Translations under genes and position numbers: made by a program
From: an uncultured Elusimicrobia bacterium
GTDB lineage: Bacteria > Elusimicrobiota > Endomicrobiia > Endomicrobiales > Endomicrobiaceae
Length of the DNA stretch: 64,000 nucleotides
Assembly (NCBI GenBank): GCA_937916125.1
Contig: CALGGE010000066.1
Span: 1 to 64,000, forward strand
Direction of reading: 5' to 3'
Part shown: positions 44,876-57,100 of the stretch, piece by piece
Layout of the letters: every line of letters starts with the position of its first letter
Numbering within the stretch: position 1 is the first letter of the stretch
Notes under the pieces: model-generated
Databases searched by the model: none
What the model was told of the DNA's origin: nothing
The model's input: the letters and a program-made list of their open reading frames with translations, nothing else

Positions 44876-45030
44876 ACATTGCAACGGATTGGCTTGGTTT
44901 TGCGGTAAAACTTTGAAAATCCCGTGGCTAAGAAATAAAACAAGTTGTTCGGTTTTTCCTAACAGCCGGTAAATCGGATTTTATTTTTTCGGTCTCTTTT
45001 TGCAATGATGCAGAGAGAGTTTTTTATTTG
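44876..45030 (+). promoter_or_regulatory. Structured leader with terminator before the TM1266-like gene
   Basis: The ~165-base leader shows nested pairing: GGATT/AATCC enclosing GTTTT/AAAAC near its start, then CCG(GTAAAT)CGG followed by TTTTATTTTTT, and a final hairpin TCTCT..TGCA/TGCA.AGAGA followed by TTTTTTATTT just before the ribosome site GAGG. The last element is a good intrinsic terminator, so the gene is probably controlled by attenuation. I do not recognise a known riboswitch. Confidence 0.55.
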
Positions 45031-45040
45031 AGGTAATTTT

Positions 45041-45328
45041 ATGTTAAAAAATGAAGAAACAAGAATAGCAATAATAGCAATAGTCATAGAAGATAAAACG
45101 AAGTCTAATATTGTAAATTCCATATTACACGATTATGCTGATTTATTTGTCGGCAGGATGGGTATTCCGTTTAAAGAAAAGAAGATATCGGTTATTACTC
45201 TTATTGCTCAGGGAACTAATGATATTATTTCTTCTCTTACGGGAAAATTGGGACGGATAGAAGGTATTACGGTAAATTCAATGTTGACAAAAAAAGTTAT
45301 AACGACAGTTGAAGAGTTGAAGAGTTGA
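45041..45328 (+). CDS. TM1266-like [FeFe]-hydrogenase system regulator (ACT-like)
   Basis: 95 aa. TRIAIIAIVIEDKTKSNIVN, then FVGRMGIPFKEKKISVITLI and a TGKLGRIEGITV segment match the small ACT/NikR-C-like proteins described as iron-only hydrogenase system regulators. The usual end is at about ...KKV; the final ITTVEELKS is read from an interspersed repeat that begins there. Its natural partners are HydE/F/G; hydE is in the window. Confidence 0.75.
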   Translation: MLKNEETRIAIIAIVIEDKTKSNIVNSILHDYADLFVGRMGIPFKEKKISVITLIAQGTNDIISSLTGKLGRIEGITVNSMLTKKVITTVEELKS

Positions 45329-45470
45329 AAACGGCAATGTACAATGTATGATGTACAATGTACAATGAACGGCAACGACAACGACAGTTGAAAAGTTGAA
45401 GAGTTGAAGAGTTGAAAACGGCAATGTACAATGTACAATGTATGATGAACGACAGTTGAAGAGTTTAAAC
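45300..45470. repeat. Interspersed repeat, copy 7 (largest)
   Basis: Three blocks of tandem AGTTGAAGAGTTGAAGAG units alternate with ACGGCAATGTACAATGTA-type units. It fills the space between the stops of the convergent TM1266-like gene and giant gene B. Confidence 0.85.
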
Positions 45471-45485
45471 GGCGTACGGTAAAGA

Positions 45486-48400
45486 CTATGAGGCGGATAA
45501 TATTTTTCTGATATTTTCGGTTATATTATCCCCGAAAATATAATCTGCAATTCTTAATATACCGGGATCAATTGCAGGACGTACGGGTTCAATTTCTTCC
45601 TTCTTACAAGCTTTCATAAGCCCTGCGAGTAAAAGTCTTGCCTTATAAACGGTATCTTGTCTGTTATCCATATATCCTAAAGCATCTTTTGACAATATTG
45701 AAAAAGCTTCTTTAAACACCATTGAATCAGAATACAAACTGCCCGCCTTTACCTGAGAAGAATATAAATTTAAAATATTATTCCGTTTAGGACCTTGTTC
45801 ATACTCGATAAATTCATCCGGTTGTAAAGAAAAAACATCTTCAATATTCATTTTTTCCTTAAATAAAGATACGTGTGCCAACATTCCGTAAAAAATTTTC
45901 TGTCTCATATCTGCTGCCTGCTGAGTATCTCTACTGACATACGGATTAACTACAAATTTAAAAACTTTGCCGAAATCACCCTGCTTGTATTTTCTTACAA
46001 TATTTGCCTCGTATATTCCAAATAAAAAGCTGCTGCTTACGGAAATTCTTGTTTGTTTGGATTCCACAAAATAATCAAACAGATAAGAAAAATGTTCTTT
46101 CACATAACTGCTTGCCGTAGTATCACTTTCGTTTCTTAATATCCTTGCTATTTCTTCCTCTTCCTGTTGAGATAAATTAACTTCCTGACGGGTTCCGTAC
46201 TCATAAGCAAACCTCATTCTCTCTTTCATTCCTTTGGTTTCTTTAAACAATCTCATAAGATCCGATACGGCCTGTATTATATTGGAATTTTCTTTTGTAT
46301 CTTCTTTTAATCGCTGTGCATATAACATATTTACCGGGATTATAAGTTTACCTATAGAATCACTGTTTATCACTTTCTGAAGAATTTCCTCAAGTCTCTC
46401 ATCTATTATATGATCCAAATAGACATCTTCCCCTTTTTCTGCAAGCAGAGCCAAACTTCCGGGATAACTGCCCTTAAGCAAAATACTATCTCTCTTGTTT
46501 GATAAAAATACCAATCTTGTTTCATATTCCTGCTGGTCCTTATAAATTGAAATTTCATAATTCACATCGTTCATCTCCGACAAATCATATTTCCCTTCCA
46601 TAAGAAGTTCTTCTTTACTTGATAAAGTTCTTGTAATTTTCAAATCATCAAAAAAATCTTTAAATTCATTCCAAACTTTATCGGCAACCTGAACAGAGAT
46701 TTCAATATCCGGAAGTTCATTTCTTATATTCTCAAAATCGTTTAAAACGGATTTAATATCTTCAATTGAACAATTTGCCAAGTCAAGTTTTATTCCGTCA
46801 ACACCTATATCATTTACGTCAACACTGATCGTTCTTACAAAAGTTTTAAAAAACTCGTCGAAAAATCTGAAAGTATATTCAAGCACCATTTTTTTACCGT
46901 TCTTATGTAAATTACCTGAAAGTTTGGTTAAATTTTCTTTTACCGTAGTTTCTCTGTTTAAAACACGAACATTTAAATTATTGTCTCTGATAACAACTGT
47001 TATAAAATCTATATCACTGCCATTTAATATTTCAATAAATTCATTTTCTTCAAGTTCATTATTAAAAATATGTTCATCTGAAGCTATTTTTACACCTACA
47101 TAAGAAGATTTTTGCTCGAAAAATTCGCCGAAGAAAGATTTTCTCTTCAAAGCTTTAACGGCTTTTACATTTTCTGCAACCGCTCTCATATCTTCGGCAA
47201 CATGAGGATATTTCAAATCTTTTCTTCCTATTCTTGCAATAATATCTTCTATATTTACTACGGTATCGTATCCCATAACTTCCATTTCTTTTTCGTTTTC
47301 GGAATTTTTGCTTAAAACTACAGGTATATAAGTTTTGCCAAGAACCGACAGTGTCTGCCTTGCAGGTATTTGCGGAAACCCGTTAAAAGAAATAATACTG
47401 TTCTCTTCCTGTACTAAAAATTGCTTTGCATATTCCAACAAAACATCCTGCCAAATTAAACGTGTATCGGAAATTCCGACCAATATAATGATACCGTTAT
47501 TATTTTTTAAAACATATACGGGTATTTTAACACCGTTCTTTTCCAAAATTGTCGGGTTACCATAAACTTCCTCTTCCAAAACGGAATTCTTAACGGGAAC
47601 TATCGTTAAAGATAAAAAACCGAGTTTTACTTTAGCGTTAACGGCTTCTCTGATTCTTGCAATATCCAAAGTATCTGCTACATCCGACTCAATGGCAATC
47701 CAATTTCCTTTTTCAAATTTTGAGACCGTAGTATTAAAAAAACTTCTCACATTTGAATACAACTCTATAAAAACTCTCTTTAAATTGTCGTATATATACG
47801 TAACTTTACCTTTTTTTATTGAAGGATTCTGAAGAAGTTTTTCCTCAACATTTAAATTTTGCATTTCTTCTCCTTCGTAAACATAAATTACATTTTCCTG
47901 CCATGGGAAACCTGCTTGAGTAAGCATTCTGTCAAAACTTTCCTTTCCATAATTATATGTAGCCATTAACGTTTCCAAATATGCCTGTTCGTTATGACCT
48001 CTGTTTCCCTCCGGGTACATTACTATCGTCAAACCGTCAATTTTTAAAACTTCTATTTTTTCAACATCTTTTGCCGTTGATCTTTTATACCAAACATCAA
48101 ATATTTTATCATCTTTTAAATCGCCGTAGATAATATCGGAAAATTTATCGGCAATAGAATCATCCTGAAAATAAACAGCAAGCTCTTTCAGCAAATATCC
48201 GGGCATAAATACAATAGAATCTTTACCGGACTTTGAATATTCCAATGCCTTATCCATAAAAGCTTTAAATTCTTCATTGGCTAAAATTTGCTCTTCCGGA
48301 TGACTATCATAATTACTTAATTTTTTATAGGTATATTTAACGGATTCCACGGGCCATATAAAAACAAATGTTTTATTTTCAAAATTCGGGAAAAAAGTCG

Positions 48401-51153
48401 TCAAAACATCTTTCAACCAATTGCGTTCTTTATAAGGGTATCTTATAATCGTTCCGTCAGATCTCATATAGTTGTGTTTATTCTGTCTGTTTACGGAAAA
48501 CTTGGACGGGAACAATCCGTAAAAAGGAATATCCGTATATAAAAATGTTGCAGATGTCATAATATCCGTAAACAAACTTTGAGACTCTTCCGACATAAAA
48601 AATGCGGAATCCTGTTCATCCAGCAGGGACATATCCAAGCATACATTTCGGTTCAACAATCCGTTACTTTCAAGAAACTCTTTAAAAGCTTTTGCATTTA
48701 TTTCTTTATTGGAAATAAAACTCTTAAATTTTGATATATCAGCATAAAAAACATTATTGCTATTGTAAATAAGTTCCGAACGTTCCTCAATTTTTTCAAC
48801 ATCAGACCACTTTGTATATTTACCGTAAAAAACAATAACGGGATAAGTGTTGTCCCGGTTCCAATCTCTTTCAGAAGCCAAGAAAATTTTTCCTTTATTC
48901 AGTACGGACACAAGTTCGTTTTTTTTCTTATCTGCAGAAGAAAAATCGGTTTTTAGAACTTTATATATTTTAATTATACCGTTTTCTCTTACAACTTCAA
49001 AGTCTCCCTCTGCCTGAATATCAATATCAAGCTCACCGATATCCGTCATATCAATATCTTTAACCGTAACGGATGTTTTATCGGAACAATTTATTTTAAA
49101 AATACTGCCATCAGGTATATAAACATTATTCAATGTTATTGTACCGTGCAGAGAAACTTCGGCATTTTGTTCGATGACGGTATCAACAAATACAACCTTT
49201 TCCAAATCAGTATCTTTCGTATCGGCACCGTTATTTACCAGACCTTTCTTTTTTACTTCTTTAGTGTAAGCAGCTCCCCCGCCCGGAACGGCACCGACAA
49301 CAAACATCATCGGAAGCATTAAAACCATCTTCGTAAACAGCGACAAATTTCTATGTAAACGTTTTATTCTTCCCGGCTTTTGGGAACCCGTACTATTATC
49401 GACAAATTCTTCTTCCCGTAAATTTGTTATTTCGTTTCTGTTATTGATTTCCTTTACGGTATTTTTCGACACATAAAACAGACGTTCTTTATTCTCAGAC
49501 AAGAACGTCAACAAAAATCCTTTTTCGACAACTTCAATATTTTTCAGAACGGTATCATCGTCTAAACCTTTGGCATTAAAAATATCGGAAATATATTTTT
49601 GAACGACAGACACATTTTCTTGTACCGTTTCAATATTCTTGTAACGGTTAAAAAGTTCACTGAGCAAATCATAATCCAAAAAGCCGACTGCTATAACCTT
49701 TGTAGGATCATCCCAACTTTCGTTCATCAAAGAACTTCTTATAAATTTCTGATACGTATTGTTCAATATTGAAAGCTGTCTCATATAATCTTCATAAAAT
49801 TTACTCTTACTTTCAATAACATCAACAGATTTTACGTTAGGCATAATAACGGCATAATTGATATCAAGTCCGTCCATAAGTTGTTTCATTCCGCGACTGT
49901 GATATCCTCCGGTTATTATGATATCTACAGGCTGATCCGTAGTTTTTAATATTTCTTCAAAAGACATTCTGTTATTATTTTTTATAACGGCTCTGTTTGC
50001 CGATTCTTCTTTATTTATTTTTTTATTATAAACCGTCTCAAGAATATCAAATTCTTTTCCGTTAAAGTTTGTGAGAAAGATGAATATAAATCGGTTAAAA
50101 TGATTTGTTCTTCATTTAACAATTGTACTAAATCAATATCATTCTTATTTTGCAAATAATCACAAAATATATAAAAATTTTTATATTTTTTACCGTAATT
50201 TTCATCAGAAGAATTATCATCCAAATATTTTTTTATTTCTTTATAGTATTGTAACGGATAATTCTTATTCAACTCTTTTATTTTTGAGTATTTATGATAT
50301 GTCATTTTGTCAGCAAGAACGATGTTTATATCAAACAACTCTTTTTTAACTTTATTAAAGTTCAAATCTTTATAATATTTTTCCAAATCCAAATACTTTC
50401 TTATTGTCTTATATTTAAATAACGGAATATTTCTCTTTTTAGAAAGAGAAACAAGATATGAAAAATATTTAGACTGTGAAATGTACCCTTTCTTATAGCA
50501 ATCAACAAGTTCGTCGAGACTTTTGACTGCAAAGCTGCAGACAAATGTTTTGGCATCATTTAAAACAGACGATATATCGAAAATTTTATTTTCAAGTAAA
50601 ATTCTGTTTTCATATATTTTTGACAATATAATAAAATTTTCTTTATAAATATTTTCTTCTTCCAATCCCTTAAAATTTATTTTTTCGTTTTTATTAAAAA
50701 TTCCGAAATATTCCGCACCTGTTATTTTACCGTCAGTAAGCATTTTGTAAATAATATTGTTTCTGATTTTTTCATCTTGTAAATAATATTGTTTCTGACT
50801 TTTTCATCTTTTACGGCTTTAAGCCAGTTGAAATCCAAATCTTTTACGGCACCCTCAAGATATATATTTTCAACATTATAATTTTTTGTCAAAAAATCCA
50901 AAATTACGGCAATATTTTCCTGAGTATTTTTATCGGAGTGCAAATCCTGTATATTAATCAACGTTTTTTCGGCACCTATATATACATCATCAATAACCTT
51001 ACCTAAGTCGGCGGGGATAAAATAATCCGCATTATCAACACTTACGGAAGTAATATTTACGGGTGCAATAACCGATGCACAAATATCACAACATATATAA
51101 TTAACAATACAAACCGTTAGAATACATGAAATCAGTTTTTTGTAATTATACAT
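45486..51153 (-). pseudogene. Giant modular protein B, interrupted by two frameshifts
   Basis: The gene starts at 51153 (GGAGAA before the ATG; signal peptide MYNYKKLISCILTVCIVNYI) and should encode ~1880 aa. The N-terminal giant-family domain is intact in pieces: LINIQDLHSDKNTQEN, IYLEGA, GAEYFG and IITGGYHSRG. Frame is lost first at a 32-bp tandem duplication (50745-50808) and again between about 50060 and 50130. The long open frame 45486-49967 then runs through a membrane segment (KMVLMLPMMFVVGAVPGGG) and unrecognised domains to the shared tail NIRKILSAS. A later part (DVNDIGVDGIKLDLANCSIE) resembles the matching region of protein A in layout. Pseudogene, phase-variable gene or sequencing error. 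Confidence 0.7.
50745..50808. repeat. 32-bp tandem duplication inside giant gene B
   Basis: Two adjacent 32-bp copies (50745-50776 and 50777-50808) differ at one base. Because 32 is not a multiple of three the second copy shifts the frame. Removing one copy restores NNIIYKMLTDGKITGAEYF, which aligns with ILETGRLTGAEYYS of protein A and NLLNSGNLSGTEYYS of protein C. Confidence 0.9.
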
Positions 51154-51193
51154 ATTTTCTCCGTGCTGCAAAATATATAAAAATTTTACTGTT

Positions 51194-54100
51194 TTATGCT
51201 GCGGAAAGAATATTTTTAATATTATCAATATATCCGTCGGACTGACCGAAGCTCGATGTATCAAATTCTTTTATTGTTACAGGCAATAAGCCTATTTCTC
51301 CGCTCTTAAAATTAAATATACCGCCGTTTAATTTAGCCAACACCGTGCGATCTTTGTTTATTCTGTTGACAAGTATATTTTCCAATACACCGAAACCTAA
51401 TAATTCTTCATATTCGGAAGGAATAATAAACCTTGCACTTTTTTGTTCTCTTGTTTCCAAATATACGGGTATGGACTGCGTATCATTAAGAGGGTTGGGA
51501 AGATGAATAAAAGCCTGTTGTTGCGAATCCGCATTCCCCGCACTTAATGATATTTCATATTTAGTGTCATGTTGGACCGTAATAACATTTTCTTCCGAAA
51601 CATCCTCTTCATTAACTGCATTTGTGGTAACAGGTCTTCTTTGAAGAATAAAAAGTTTACCGTCTTTAAATCCGAATTCAACATCAACGGCATAAAAAAC
51701 ATCGTCTTCCAATAATAACAGAACTTTAATAAGTTGTTTTATTTCTTCATAATTTAAAGTTCTTTCTTTTGCACCTTTATCCACAAAAGTTAATTTTACG
51801 CCTTCCCGTGTTGAAACTATTTTATAATCTTTGGTTGCAACGGAGTACTCCAATACATTCCCTGTTTCCATATTTACGGTTATTGTATCGGGAGTAAGTT
51901 TTCCCGAAACTATACCCTCTCCCAGTCCGTAAAGAGTTTCTATTGTGGTATTCCCGTATTTGTCTCTGCTGAAAGCAACTCCCGACTTATCAACATCTAT
52001 CATAGTCTGTACCAACACCGCAGGAGAAACGATTTGTCCGCTGTTTATCATATATTTTATGCTTCTTTCTGAATAAAAGGATTCCCAACAGCTCAGCAAG
52101 GCATCAAAGAGATTTCCTCTGTCAACATTCAATACTGTTTCCCCCATACCGGCAAAAGCATTGTTTGCACTGTCTTCTCCGACACCGGAAGAACGTACGG
52201 AATATTTTGAATCTCCCAACGTTTTTAAAACCATATCTTCCAGTTCTTTCCTTAAAGAATCGGTTTCCTTAATTTTATTTTTGGAGTTTTCAATAAGGGA
52301 GATTATAATTTTTGCGAAATTTTGAGCTAACTGATATTCTCCGTTATTTATCGCATTTTTAAAAGATTGTGAAAGCATTAAAAATTGTTGTTTCTGTCCG
52401 AGCATATCAAAGAACCTCACAAAAACATCATAACTTATGCCTACACCTTCGGGAACAACTACATTATCTTCTTTTTCCAACAATCTGTGTATTTTTGCCA
52501 GTTCAACGGTTTTAGAACCGAATTTATAAGAATCCCGTTCATATATATCATCAAAGCTCAGGATATCTCCTTTCGGACTATATACTCCGTAATTATAAGT
52601 ACCGTAGAGTCTTAATTTTAACAGGTTTATAACATTTTCCGTATCGGTTTTTAATTCCTGCAAATAAGCATCTTCTTCAGTTTCCGGTATAAACATTTCA
52701 TTCACATTTGCCAATTGCAACATACCGACAATCTCATTTAAATCTTCCGGCAAATATTCATATTTTTCCAGCATAGTTCTGCATTCTTTTAAAAATACTT
52801 TCAAAAATACAATTAAACTCTCTTTCGTATTTTGTGAAATTTCAAAAACTTCTTTTCTAATCATATCCAATTCTTGTCTGTATTCCGGAGATTTTATAAA
52901 CTCCAATTTCTCAAGCAAAGTCCTTACTATGGAATAGGCTATATTAGGATTGGCGGTTGTTTCCAAATTAGTTACGGCTTCATTCATAACTTTTACTTTA
53001 TCCTGAATATAACTTTCGTTCAGTTCTTTAATTTTATCTTTTATGGTTTGCGGCATATCCTGAGCAAAAAGCATATCCAAAGTTTGTGCCATTCGCGTAT
53101 CACCGATAGTTTGAAAATATATATATTCAACAATTCTTCCTATATTTTCAGCAACCGAATTTTTTATTAAGAAATCTTTTATATTTTCGGCGTCATCTTT
53201 TTCTATATATGACTGTAAAAGTTTTAATGTCGAATCTTCTATATCGTCAAAAAGAAGTATATGTCCGGTTTCTCCGTTTAATAAAATAATAGAACCTTCA
53301 CGTAAAATTTTATCTTTGCTTTTGACTTTTCTTATACTTAAATTACCCAATTGAAAAGGATTTCCCGAAGAATAATAACATAAAATATTCAAACCCTTAT
53401 CTTTCCAACTTGCACCGTTAATAATAACCGACGGAGTATGATATTCCCTTGTAGTAATTGCGGCATGGCTTAAAACTCCTCCGCTTGTGGTTATTATTGC
53501 TTTTGCGGTTTTAATTCTTTCTACATCGTCGGGCGTAGTATAAGGTGCTACAAAAATGCTGTTTCCGTCAACATTATTCTTGTCAAACGTTACATATCCG
53601 GAGACATACGTACCGTTGCCTGCAGATATAGGTACGGCTCTGAGTTCCGGAGAGGAAAGGTTCTGTGTTTGTCTGTGAAGAAGATTGCTTATTCTATCCT
53701 GTTCCGACGGACTTAACAGTTCCTGCCGAGGAATATCAAAACCTTCGTTACGTAAAATTTCGTAAAGTTCTTCAAATGTAACGGATTTTCTTCCCGAAAG
53801 AGAAACATATTCCACAACGGAATATTTTAACCTTTTTATGGATGGTTTCGTAAGTCCTTTTACCGATAAAAAATCGCCGTTTTGCAGTTTCATATAACCG
53901 CTTACCGCCAATAAATCACCTATGTAACCGATAGTTTTGAATTTAAAGTTTGTATTCGGAATAAGGTTTATCAATTTACTTTTATTTATAGCGGCTTCTT
54001 CATCATCGGAAACGGCTTCCGCCAAATAAGAAACAACGTCATAATCTTTGTTTCTGCTCAATATACCGTTCTCATTCAAAAAAATTCTTCCTACGGCAAA

Positions 54101-57100
54101 ACTTCTTTCTATAACATTATTGAACATATCATCCAACACATTTTGGGTTACTCTGAATCCAAACTCTTCAGGTATATCGTCGATCAAATCCAAAGATTGC
54201 AATACTTGTTTTAACCAATTCTTATCAAGGGAATTTCTTTGCGGACGAGCGGTAATTTTGTTTTCCGGCCATCCCGTAACCCCGTTCGGCATATATCCGT
54301 ACCAAATATCTCCTTCCATAAATTTTTCAACCAAACTGTCAAAAGTTCTCCTGTAAGAATCCTCGCTGTATCTGTTGGACAATTCATCCAAATCCCAATC
54401 AAGCATAACGGAATAACTGAACAAAGATACAACTTTAGTTGCAATATCTATAAAATCCATATCTTTATTAAATCCGTAATCCGTACTTAAAGTTGCTTTT
54501 AAACTGTATGCGGCATCATTGCCCGCAGGTCGATTTATATCATTTTCCACAAAGAAACCGAATTTTTCCAATATCGTCGAGAAATATCTTATTCTTTCGG
54601 CGTTTCCGGTTTTCTTATCGCTTTCATGATAAGAGATGGTTATGGTTTTATCGGTATCAGCAAAATTCATAAATATATCAACACTGTGTGCAAACAATCT
54701 TGTCGTCCATACCAACAAATTATCCATACAAATAAAATCATCTATCTGATATTCATGTTTCTCTGCGGTTTTTTGTCGCGGGAGCTTATTTTGGGATAAT
54801 CTTCCAATAAAATCAAGTATATCCGGATTTAATTTATTTTCCGACAAATCATAAAGTTCCACTCCCGTTCTATCCAAACCGCCGGTATCCGAATATCCGA
54901 TTGAAATACGAGGATTTCGATGAACGGCAACAACCGTTTTTATTGCTTTATCGCCTATTTCTATAATATCCTTTACTGTCTCTTTGAAATCCGAGATCGA
55001 CGTTTGATGAACCGCATTTATAAGAGTATGTATTTCGGTTATTTCCTCTATATGTTCGCTGTTCCATTGTTTTAAAGCCATATTCCGTTTTATCATATCT
55101 TTTGTCAAACTTGTCGTAAATAAAAGTTCTCCGTCCTGTTCCGGACGTATCGACAAATTATATAAAATATTGTTCAATGCGGTACGTGCATAATTCCCGT
55201 GTTCGGGATTTATTAAGCTTAAAGATACTATCATTTTAGATAAAATTTTTACAAGTTCCGCAAAATCTTTTTCGGGATTTTTCGATGCAGACAAACCGTC
55301 AAGCAAAGATAAAACAAGATTGTTGTCATTAAGTATCGACTGCAAAGTATTGAATTTATCTCTTATTATCGCAACTTCTTTATTTTGTTTATTCGTAGTT
55401 CCGCTTACGGTATAAAGTATGGGCGGTTCCTGCAAAATTATATTACCTGAAGTAAACATATCTTTAGGCAAATATTTTATGAGACGGGAAAATCTGTATT
55501 GTCCTCTCATCTCCGAAACAAACGCATCGGATACCGGCTTCAAAAAATAAGGAAGGTTGTTTTCCTCACATAATTCATTAAGCCTGTTTATGTCAAACAG
55601 ATTATAATTCTGCAAAGAAATATACAGCTCGGTCGAAGCCATATTAACAAGTTCGGATATAACATATCTTCTTGTTTTGTTATCAATATTTTTATTTTCC
55701 AAAATTAACAACAATTTTTTTATTACGGATATTGCCAATACACGTCCGTTTTCTTTTTTACCGAGCAAATCATTACAAAACGACGATAAATCAAATAAAG
55801 TACAGTTATCGACAACAATTTCCGCAAGGTCTTCGACATCGGATATAAGACTGTCTTTTTCAGGTAGCGGAATGCTCACATTCTTAATATTTGCTTTATA
55901 AACCGCATCAACAAATCTTTGAAGCGTTTTCCTATTTAATCCCGGACCGTATATTGTACTCGTATCGTCATTCCAAGAATTTCTCTTGGCAGGATCTTCA
56001 ACACCCGTATTTGCAAACATATAAGAATAAACAGAAATGTTTTTGGGATTTTTTTTCGAAAGTTTTTCAAACACATTATAGAACGTTTTTTCTCTTGATA
56101 CGTATTCCAGAGAATTTTCATCCAAAGTATTTTGAGCAATCGGAGTATACACGACAAGGAGAAGCCGTTCCGTTATACCATTGCAAATATAGGTGCCGAA
56201 ATCTTTAATATCATTATCTTCCGAATTATAAAATTTACCGGAAATATCCATCATACCGTCAAGCAATCCGTAGAATTTTTCATTGTCGGAATTAACATCA
56301 TACGAGTCAAACAGTATTTTAATCAAACTGTCCAACATCGTTTTTACGGTTCTTGTTCCGGTTTTCTTTTTTACTTTTGTAAAATCAAAAATAAACGGCA
56401 AAAAATAAGTTATACTATCTTCTTTTTGTTCCTCTTGTTTCAATATTATTTTCAACAACTCTTCCAACAATGTTTCCAGAAGGATACTGTTGCCGTCGTT
56501 AATTTTTTCAGCCAATTCTTCCATATTTGATAAAATTTCGGATACTCTTTCTCTATCCTGTTCCGCCGTAAAAGGTAATGCCTTTTCTCTGAAAACTCTG
56601 ACATTATTCGAAAGACTTTCGGAAAGAGATTTATCGACTTCTTTACCATCGGAAACGGCAAAATAATATTGTTTTAATGCATCATAATCTTTCAAATTAT
56701 TTTGAATTTGATACGGAATATCTTCATCTTTGGAAATAAATTCTCTGCTCAACAATTTATTTATTCCGTAAGGAATAAAATCCGAATTAATTTTATATGT
56801 TTCTCCGATAAATTTGGAAACGTCGGCTAAGACAATATATTTGTCTCTTAATTTTCCTTTATGTATAAACAGAGAATCAACCATATGATAGAAAAAAGAA
56901 TTGTTTGATTTGTAAACATCTTCAAGTGCTATGAAAGGAATTAAAGAAAAAAGTAAAAAATCACTCATGTAAAAACTGCCCCAATTATCTATACCGTTCT
57001 GCTCGCAAAAAACTTTAAGCTTTCCGTAAACGGTAGAAACATCATTATAGTCGCCGTCTCTGAAATAATATTGGGGTTGATAATTGTGTCTGTTATTTTC

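Noticed and set aside
50722..51264. Two separate small genes at 50015-50743 and 50722-51264
   Set aside because: They are consecutive pieces of giant gene B split by the 32-bp duplication and a second frameshift.
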